Source of the DNA: Reclinomonas americana ATCC 50394 | Lineage: Eukaryota > Jakobida > Jakobea > Jakobida | Length of the DNA: 26,242 bases | Assembly (NCBI GenBank): GCA_048213135.1 | Contig: PS015021.1 | Coordinates: 232,558 to 258,799 of the forward strand | Reading direction: 5' to 3' | Part shown: in pieces, positions 18,979-26,242 of the stretch | Layout of the letters: the number at the start of each line of letters is the position of its first letter | How positions within the stretch are numbered: the first letter of the stretch is position 1 | Notes under the pieces: generated by a model | What the model was told of the DNA's origin: nothing | What the model saw: only the letters and a program-made list of their open reading frames with translations | Databases searched by the model: none | Position numbers and translations under genes: made by a program

Positions 18979-21900
18979 CGAGCACAACTGCGAGCGCGTA
19001 TGAACCCTCGAATGTAACCAGCTTGTTTGCGATGATGTCGCATGTGATGTCGACACACGTGTAATCTTCGTCCTCATGTTGTATGTTGTGTGTGCTGATT
19101 GACCATAACGAGGTAATCCACTCGTTGCCCACCTTCTCTGTGCGATGAAACCTCAGCGATCTGACGATACACTACACAGCCTCTTTGCTGTCGCCTCTGG
19201 CTGCATGTGTCGCAGATGAAGGTGACCATTGATCCAGCTCTCCCTTGACACCGCGGAGGTCGTTATTGCCAAGCAAGCCGTCTTCATCACTATACAGTCT
19301 ACATTCATTCGACTGCGATGCGACATCCTCATGCCATGCAAACATTTGATGAGAATGCGTTCTTCGAGTTTCAGTAGCACACACGCGTCGTAAAATACTG
19401 GTAGGAGACGATACAAGAGTTGCCACCGGATCCTGACGAATGTGCGTGCAGTGGATGATAGGAATCGCGCGTTATTATTTTGCGGCGCGAATGTCGTTTG
19501 ACTTGCTGCGCTAGCGACACGTGCGATACTGCGCTATTGTTCTTTGCGTGAGATGAGACTGAGAGGTGCATACTGAGCGCTTGTCGTTGATGTATGTTCT
19601 CGAAAGCATGGAATAGAAGCGGCAGTGAATGTCTGCGTGGTTCAGCGACTGCGCAAAATGGACACGCAGTATGTTTACTCTTTCATTTCATGTATCCTCG
19701 ACAAATGAGAGAGACAAAGGAGACTGAGAACGCAGTAACAAAACGAGTGGCAGACACAGTATCACACTCACAAAAACATTCACAAACACGCCGCAGTCAC
19801 GATGGCGCATGTTCATGCGAGCTGCGACAGTTCCAAGACGTCGGTGCTCAACTGAAAGGTGGGCATGTGACAACACATGCAGGCGGCCGCTCCATGCGAT
19901 CGGTCAAGTACACCAGTCACATGGTCGCATGATCGAGCATACCGCAAGCGTGGTCATGCTCACACTGCAACCGGCGTTGCATGACGGGAGAGAGAGAGAG
20001 AGAGAGAGAGAGAGACGAAAAGAGAGAGAGAAAGATAATGAAAGAGAGACAAGAAGGAGATGTGCTCGCACGTGGTGAATTTCACCATGAAGTCATGGGG
20101 TGAAAATAGTGAACAGATTCACTCACACTGACATCTCCAGTAAAGCAGACCATCACAACAATCCTTCCGCCCTCACTGTCACCTGATCACTCACATGCCA
20201 TGCAATGGATGATCGAGAGAAGCAACCAGGCCAAGCTCGTGCCACAGACATGCACACTCTCTCTCTCTCCTCTCTTGTGTGTCTCTGTACTCTTTCCCCT
20301 CTGCGTAACAACCAGGGACAAAGAGAGCAACATGAAAGAGAAAACTCGATGTTGAGATGAGGGGAGAGTGACAGAGACACGTGTCCATCACCGGCATTGG
20401 GCGAATAGAAATTAGGGATATCCTGCAAGTGAGGGAGACAGACAGGGGAGAGACAGACCAACAAAGAAGCAGGCAGACTTCACCTGCTGGCGACTGACAG
20501 AGCAGCGATGATGTGCAGTCTCTCTGTTGATGCCACACATGAAAACACTGCCCGTCGTCGGCAACGAGAGAAAGAACAAACAACATCAACGATCCACGCA
20601 AGCGAGAAAGATGGAGAGAGACGGACGCAGGCGAAGGAGATCGATGGTGCGTTTTGTGCACCATGCATCAACAGCCAAGCCTGTCGGGACAAAGAATAAG
20701 CAGGAGAGACGGGAGAAGAGAGAGAGAAAAGAAGGACATGAATAACTCCCACAACGCCACCAACGCAGAGAAGGCATAATGGATGCGCTTTCTTCTCTCT
20801 CTCTCTCTTTTCTCACTCTCTTCTCTCTCGCTCTCTCCTTCTGCGGCATCTAGCCTCTGAACCTGGGAATGAAGTCTTGTCTTGTCTTGTCTCTCCTTCT
20901 CTCCAACATTCGCAGATGATGTTCTCTCTTCATTTCTCACCCCACACATTCACTGTCGCCAATGACCAGACGTATCCCAGAAGGAAGGAGAGAGATTCTC
21001 CACATTCCCTCCTTTCCTCTTTTCCATACGACGCCTCTCTCTCTCTCTCTCTCTGAATTCCCGTGTATGACGCTCATCCCCCAAGCGCACCGTTCAACAG
21101 AGAACACACACCATGAAATATGATCGAGGAGAGTGGGAAAGAGAGATTGTGGTGGTGGAAGAGAGAGAGGGGGGGAGAAGGAACATTGGGTGTGGATGGA
21201 TGGATGGATACAAGAGAGAATCACAGAGATGACGAAATGAGACGAACAAAGAGCAGCAGGAACGAGAGAAAAAGAAAGCATGAGTGCACAAGAGTGACGG
21301 TAATGAGACGAAGAGAGACGACCACACAAACACGGATGGAGGATGCAGAGATATGTATGCCAGACCACGACAAAATGAGCAAGAATATGCGCACAAAGAC
21401 GACGCTCACACTCCCAAGAACACGGAGGTGAGAGTCGATGCCGAGAAGCAGGGAAAGGGAGGCAATAAGGGAAAGACGGGAAGGAGAATGCAACGGATGG
21501 AAATGGAGGGAGATGTAAGAGGCTGCTTTCTCACGCTAGGNNNNNNNNNNNNNNNNNNNNNNNNNNNNNNNNNNNNNNNNNNNNNNNNNNNNNNNNNNNN
21601 NNNNNNNNNNTGGAGTGCGAGAAAGGGGGAACCCTACAAGAACAAGCCTGACAGAGCTCGAGCGCTGCTCAGTGCGACAAGCATGTGTGGCAATGGTGAT
21701 CAGAGACGGAGATGCAAGACGAAGGGAGGGATAAGGGGCGAGTACGAGATAGAGAAGGAGAGAGAGAGAGAGAGAGGAGAGTGGAGGAGGGACGATGAAC
21801 AAATGATGTGTGTGTGGGTGGGGGAAGAGAGAGTAGAATAAGGACGGAGAGGCGCACACGGGAAATGAAGACAGGGAACACATGTGAAAACAATGCAAGA

Positions 21901-22483
21901 CAACAGGCAATAAATGGGAAAGCGGCACACGCATGCGGAAGGAGCAGGATGAGAGGAGAATGTGAGTAAATGAGAATGGATGCGGGGATGATAAGCAGCA
22001 AGCACGTCACGAAATACGGGAGGTGGGGGGAGGGGAGGAAGAATAGGACGATGTGAGTGATTCACACCACGGATGCGATACGCACAAGGCACACAGACAA
22101 ACAAGCACACGCGAGATGATGAGCACTCAAAGAAAGAAGAGGGAGAGCGAAAGAAGAGAAGAGAGAGAATGTAAAACGGATGAGGGTGTTGATCAATCAC
22201 GTCACACATGCGGTGCACTCACACGAATCAATGACACGCATACATGCACGCCGAGGAGGGAGGTAAGAGAGAGAAAGAGAGCAGAGAGCGCGAGAATGTG
22301 ACGCAGATGGGCGCGAAAATCACTCACATCCAGAATGCAGCGCGCGCACACACAGGCAGATCGACGAGAAGCACATGCACATGCACATGCGCAACAATGT
22401 TCACTCGGAGGAACGAGAAGAGAGACGAGAGGGGGAGCAGAGAGAAGGAATCATGTCTGCGATCAATGCACACACTGCAAGAA
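18979..22483. other. Long intergenic, low-complexity GA/CT-rich region
   Basis: About 3.5 kb without a gene I can support. It includes (GA)n at about 19987-20015, many short GAGA tracts on the plus strand from 20300 to 22470, some CT tracts (20250-20290, 20790-20850, 21035-21055), and a 70-N gap at 21541-21610. Open frames of 60-190 codons exist on both strands but translate to Arg/Glu/Lys-rich or Ser/Leu-rich simple sequence with no domain or plausible exon structure. Confidence 0.55.
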
Positions 22484-22877
22484 GAATTCTCTCTCACACA
22501 CACTCGCCCTCTCTCTCTCTCTCTCCTCCTCTCTCTCTCTCTCTCTCTCGCACAAACACACACACACACACACACCTTTCATGCAACAACGAATCGAACA
22601 CGAGTCCTTTCGCCTCCCGCGTCCCTCTCTCCCTCGCTCGCGCATTCTCTCACGCCCTGCACTCTCTCTTTCTCACTCATCCATGACACATGGCACAGCA
22701 GGTGACCATCAAACACGTCGTGCTGCAGAAAGAAAGATACGTCGGATGTCCCGCATCACATTGATCTCACGCACAACACCGCCACGAGAACAAGCCGACT
22801 GTGTGTGTGAGACGTGTGAGCAACAAATTACATCCTGCTGACGATCGAGAAAAGAAACAAACAACTGCGACGAGAAG
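22484..22877 (+). promoter_or_regulatory. Upstream region of NACHT gene copy 1 (duplicated)
   Basis: Starts GAATTCTCTCTCACACAC, then (CT)n at about 22510-22549, (CA)n at about 22555-22575, a conserved CATGCAACAACGAATCGAAC block, and a 5' leader ending GACGAGAAG before the ATG. The same order of elements occurs at 24825-25215 before copy 2, so promoter and leader were duplicated with the gene. No core promoter element is certain. Confidence 0.6.
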
Positions 22878-24729
22878 ATGTCGGTGAGTTGTATTGATTG
22901 CGTGAGGAATACGTACCCTTGTTGTTCGCTTGCTTCTCCCTGTCTTCTCTCCGCTCTCATCGCCTGTCACTCACTGCCTTGCGTGTGTTGCAGTTCTCTG
23001 TGCACGTGAGTGCGGCGCATGATTCATCGCTGTCGGTGGTGGTGGAGGGCATGACGGCCATGTCCACTCTCGCGGACTTGCTGCGCGAGGCCACTCGCTT
23101 GCTGCGTGAGAAGAGTGGAGATGAGGGGATGGAGATTGTGGGGGTGGAGAAACCAATGGAGTTTGACATTGTCGGCCTCGCCGCTGTGAAGATTGGAGAT
23201 CTCGGCGTCAACTCATCCACTCATCTCGTCATCCGTCTGAACCTTCGCGTGGCGCCACAGGCGAGTGGAGGACGCGGGAGTGGAAGCGAAAGGTGCGTTG
23301 CTGGATGTATTTTAGAATCATATCTTTTGTGTCATACAGCTCTCTTATGTTCTAGATCTTCTTCACACAGCAACTCGGTGCGAGTGACTCGGTTTGTTTT
23401 GCTTGTCTTCGTCATCTTCCTCTCTCCTCTTCTTTAATCTTCTCTCGATGCGAGTGTGTGCTGACTATGTCTGTGTGCGCACGCAGCATGATCAACTCCC
23501 AGCGCATCAACATGGCCTTTGAGGCGGTGGAGGAGGCCGTGCGTCTGCGCTGTCGATGCGCACTGGCGCAGTTCAGTCGCGATCATTCCGACTTTGATGT
23601 GCGAGCGTGGGTTCCGAGTTTCACGCCTGCTGGTATGGATACGGTGGCAGTGAAGGCATGGCGTGAGCGACATGCTCCACTTCATACAGTGCGAGTTGCG
23701 CTTTTCAAGGAGAAACAGCCAGTGGTATTGGCCTGGCATGCGGCCTTCGACGCCGACTCCTCGTCCGACCCTCCGTGTGATGGTTTCGACACGACGGCAC
23801 TCGCCTCAATTATGCTGTACGGTGGCTTCATTCAGGATGGCGGTCGCAAGGTGCTGCTGATTAACGATGCTGATGAACGGAAGGCGGTGGAGGAGCTGCA
23901 CGGTGTCAGGAACAAGCAGAGACACGATGAGTTGCCGCTGACGGATGCCACGGTACAGCAGTATCTTGGTGACGGTGGTGCCTTCCTCTTTATCATCTCC
24001 CGATTGCAGTTGACGGCCGTTGAGCGTGCTCGATTCTCTGCTCGTGTCTGCGAGGCACGTCACGTCCAGCACGTAATCAGCACTTTCGAGGAGCGACTGC
24101 ATCGACTGGCGGTGCGTGAGCTCTCATTCTATCAGAGCGACGAGAGTGTGCGCAAGGACATGCAGATGTATGTGCCACTTTTGTGCTCATGTGATCGTGA
24201 TGTCTCCTTGAGAGACAAGATGACGGATCTGTTGACGGAGGTGCATGCTTTCCTCTCCGACATCAACACCACGCATCGTGTGCTGGTGCTGTTTGGTAAC
24301 AGTGGAGCAGGCAAAACCACCACCATGTCGGTGCTTGCTGAGCGAGCTTGGCGACAGTGGCAGACGCGAGGGAGCAGACGGGTGCCTGTACGTGTGCCCC
24401 TTGGTGCACTGCGCAATGCCGATGAGCGATTGTTGGAAGAGGCACTGGAGCGACTTTCACCCGAGTTGGGATTGGAGTCGGATGTGCGACGGTTGAAGGA
24501 GGAACCACCACTGCTGCTGTTGCTCGACGGGTACGATGAGTTGTACCGTGGTGTGAATCTGTTTGTCAAGAACCAGCTGGATGTGTGTCGCGATGTGAAG
24601 GTGATTATCACCTGTCGAGGCGATTACGCGCTGACGGCGCTGGGTGGGGTGACGCAGTATCGACGGTATTTTGCACCGGTGGATGCACGAGGACAGTTGT
24701 GCATGGTCAAGGGTCAAGGGTCAAGGTGA
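22878..24729 (+). CDS. HEPN-NACHT NLR-like NTPase with ubiquitin-like N-terminus, copy 1 (3' end uncertain)
   Basis: Exons: 22878-22883 (ATG TCG), 22994-23292, 23487 to about 24725 (splice donor GGTGAGTAC) or to TGA 24727-24729. If unspliced it is 515 aa. Residues 3-86 suggest a ubiquitin-like beta-grasp fold (FSVHVSA, SLSVVVEGM, STLADLLREATRLL, LVIRLNL). Residues about 165-290 match the DZIP3-type HEPN domain, including PPCDGFDTTALASIML and the catalytic-type R243-N-K-Q-R-H248 motif. From about 366: NACHT domain with Walker A GNSGAGKTT (372-380), Walker B LLLLLDGYDE (D449-E453) and sensor arginine in ITCRGDY (R479). Known family roles: NACHT proteins are STAND ATPases that oligomerise on sensing; HEPN domains with RxxxxH are often RNases. 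Inferred role: intracellular defence or self/non-self sensing. The C-terminal sensor repeats are not visible because the frame enters a GGGTCAA array and a gap. Confidence 0.82.
22884..22993 (+). other. Intron 1 of NACHT copy 1
   Basis: A 110-nt phase-0 intron, GTGAGTTG to GTTGCAG, lies after only two codons. The same microexon arrangement occurs in copy 2 (intron 25222-25320), which supports the unusual six-nucleotide coding part of exon 1. Confidence 0.75.
23293..23486 (+). other. Intron 2 of NACHT copy 1
   Basis: A 194-nt phase-2 intron, GTGCGTTG to CGCACGCAG, completes codon S102 across the junction (AG|C) and is followed by MINSQRINMAFE. The matching intron of copy 2 is 25724-25896. Confidence 0.8.
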
Positions 24730-24804
24730 GTACGAGGGTACGAAGGGTCAAGGGTCAAGGGTCAAGGGTCAAGGGTCAAGGGTCAAGGGTCAAGGGTCAA
24801 GGGT
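24705..24804 (+). repeat. GGGTCAA heptamer array at the 3' end of NACHT copy 1
   Basis: Three near-units at 24705-24726 lie in the open frame (ending VKGQGSR). After an interruption GTGAGTACGAGGGTACGAA, about eight and a half perfect units run from 24745 to 24804 and into a 20-N gap. Four GGG runs spaced by TCAA fit the general G-quadruplex pattern. The donor-like GTGAGT is inside the repeat zone. Confidence 0.92.
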
Positions 24805-24824
24805 NNNNNNNNNNNNNNNNNNNN
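24805..24824. other. Assembly gap (20 N) between the NACHT copies
   Basis: The gap sits at the end of the heptamer array, and the sequence after it starts exactly where the duplicated upstream region begins. The true distance and any missing 3' end of copy 1 are therefore unknown. Confidence 0.8.
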
Positions 24825-25215
24825 GAATACTCTCTCACACACACTCGCCTCCTCTCTCTCTCTCTCTCTCTCTCGCTCTCTCTCTCCTCCTCTCTCTCTC
24901 TCGCACAAACACACACACACACCTTTCATGCAACAACGAATCGAACATGAGTCCTTTCGCCTCCCGCATCCCTCTTTCACTCACTCCCCGCACTCTCTTC
25001 CTCACTCATCCATGACACGTGACACAGCAGGTGACCATCAAAACACGTGCGTGCTGCAGAAAGAAAGATACGTCGGATGTCCCGCATGACATTGACGATC
25101 TCCCACGCACAACGTACACCGCCACGAGAACAAGCCGACTGTGTGTGAGACGTGTGTGCAACAAGGTACATCGTGCGGAAGAGCGAGAAAGGAGACAAAG
25201 AACTGCGACGAGAAG
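24825..25215 (+). promoter_or_regulatory. Upstream region of NACHT gene copy 2 (duplicated)
   Basis: Homologous to 22484-22877 with an offset of about 2,340 nt: GAATACTCTCTCACACAC, (CT)n, (CA)n, CATGCAACAACGAATCGAAC, and the leader ending GACGAGAAG. The low-complexity tracts differ in length between copies, while the leader is well conserved. Confidence 0.65.
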
Positions 25216-26242
25216 ATGTCGGTGAGTTGTATTGATTGCGTGGGGGACGCGTGTTGTTCGCTTGCTTCTCTCTCTTCTCTCCCATTGCTTGTCGCTCACT
25301 GCATTGAGTGTGTCGCACAGTTCTCTGTTCATGTGAGTGCGGCGCATGATTCATCGCTGTCGGTGGTGGTGGAGGGCCTGTCGGCCATGTCCACTCTCGC
25401 GGACTTGCTGCGCGAGGCCACACGCTTGCTGCGTGAGAAGAGTGGAGATGGGGAGATGGAGGTTGTGGGGGTGGAGAAGCCGGCGCCTTATGANNNNNNN
25501 NNNNNNNNNNNNNNNNNNNNNNNNNNNNNNNNNNNNNNNNNNNNNNNNNNNNNNNNNNNNNNNNNNNNNNNNNNNNNNNNNNNNNNNNNNNNNNNNNNNN
25601 NNNNNNNNNNNNNNNCTTGGAAGATGCGAGTGTGTTGAAGCTGAAGACTCTCGGCATCAACTTATCCACTCATATCGTCGTCCGTGTGAACCTGCGGTCA
25701 AGCGGAGGGAGTGGGAGTGCAAGGTGTGTGTGCTGGTGTGAAATCCTCTGTGTACAACGTGCAACTCACTCTCGCGTCTTCGCTCAGCAACCCAGAGCTA
25801 GTGACTCGGTTTGTGTGCTTGCCTTCGTGCTTTTCTCCCCTGGTTGTTCTTCGTGCGATGCGAATCTGTGCTGATTGTGTTTGTGTGCACGCGCAGCATG
25901 ATCAACTCGCAGCGCATCAACATGGCCTTTGAGGTTGTGGAGGAGGCCGTGCGTCTGCGCTGTCAATGCGCGCTGGCGCAGTTCAGTCGCGACCACCCCG
26001 GCTTTGATGTGCGGGCGTGGGTGCCGAGTTTCACACCTGCCGGCACGGATGCAGTGGTCGGGAAGGCGTGGTGTGAGCGGCATGCTCCACTCCATCCTTC
26101 TCGGGTCAAGTTGTTCGAGGAGAAGCGGGCTGTGGCACTGGCCTGGCGTGCTGCCTTCGACGCCGACCCGTCGTCCGACCCTCCGTGTGACGGTTTCGAT
26201 ACGACCGCACTCACCTCCATCATGATGGATGGTGGCATTGTT
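25216..26242 (+). CDS. HEPN-NACHT NLR-like gene, copy 2 (3' partial)
   Basis: Exon 1 is 25216-25221 (ATG TCG), exon 2 is 25321-25723 with a 122-N gap at 25494-25615, and exon 3 runs from 25897 to the window end without a stop. The start of exon 2 repeats copy 1 almost exactly (FSVHVSAAHDSSLSVVVEGL). Over the 115 visible residues after MINSQRINMAFE I count 23 differences from copy 1, about 80 percent identity. The window ends in the DZIP3-type HEPN domain just after PPCDGFDTTALTSIMM, before the position of the RNxxxH motif and the NACHT domain, so activity cannot be judged. Phases equal those of copy 1. The gap in exon 2 replaces only about ten residues of copy 1, so its nominal size suggests an insertion or a misestimate. 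Confidence 0.8.

Noticed and set aside
19594-19932. Plus-strand open frame of 112 codons in the intergenic region
   Set aside because: No recognisable domain, and similar-sized random frames occur on both strands here.
24745-24804. Interstitial telomere repeat
   Set aside because: GGGTCAA is not a telomere repeat I know, and it sits between coding copies; kept only as a satellite with G-quadruplex potential.
24671-25015. Open frames running from the end of NACHT copy 1 through the heptamer array into copy 2 upstream DNA
   Set aside because: They cross a 20-N gap of unknown size and consist of simple-repeat translation.

Overview
The window looks like nuclear DNA from a unicellular eukaryote (a protist or protist-grade relative of animals and fungi). 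The coding sequence is split by GT-AG introns packed with (CT)n, (GT)n and (GA)n. The protein families are eukaryotic (EGF-like modules, NACHT NTPase, DZIP3-type HEPN, WD40), and there are no operons or ribosome-binding sites. I cannot name the lineage. Eleven runs of N interrupt the assembly, several beside simple repeats.

Region 1 (about 1-16,828) holds two tandem, same-strand paralogues for large secreted multidomain proteins. Gene A (558-6406) lacks its signal-peptide exon, which should lie upstream, and has one exon hidden in a gap. Gene B (7360-16828) is complete. Aligning the two copies fixes all splice sites of B. Its eight exons sum to 5,922 nt, an open frame of 1,973 codons plus a stop. 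Order of parts: signal peptide; several beta-rich extracellular segments, some resembling H-type lectin domains; a Cys-rich linker; an EGF-like array (17 modules in B, at least 6 visible in A); and one uninterrupted final exon of 14 Asp-box (BNR-like) blade repeats, best read as two seven-bladed beta-propellers. There is no membrane anchor, so both are probably secreted adhesion, matrix or ligand-binding proteins.

Region 2 (about 16,829-22,483) is mostly non-coding. It contains a minisatellite, a 66-bp (22-codon) tandem array fused out of frame to a fragment with about one and a half WD40 repeats (a likely pseudogene), and a long low-complexity GA/CT-rich stretch with no gene that I can support.

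Region 3 (22,484-26,242) is a direct tandem duplication of an NLR-like gene. Each copy has a tiny first exon (ATG TCG), an exon resembling a ubiquitin-like fold, and a third exon. In copy 1 the third exon encodes a DZIP3-type HEPN domain with an intact RNxxxH ribonuclease motif, followed by a NACHT NTPase domain with Walker A, Walker B (DGYDE) and sensor arginine. Copy 1 runs into a G-rich GGGTCAA heptamer array and an assembly gap. Copy 2 is cut by the window end inside HEPN. The WD40 fragment upstream may be a remnant of a related NACHT-WD40 gene. The HEPN-NACHT pair is the most interesting system here: an apparent STAND-type sensor carrying a predicted RNase effector.
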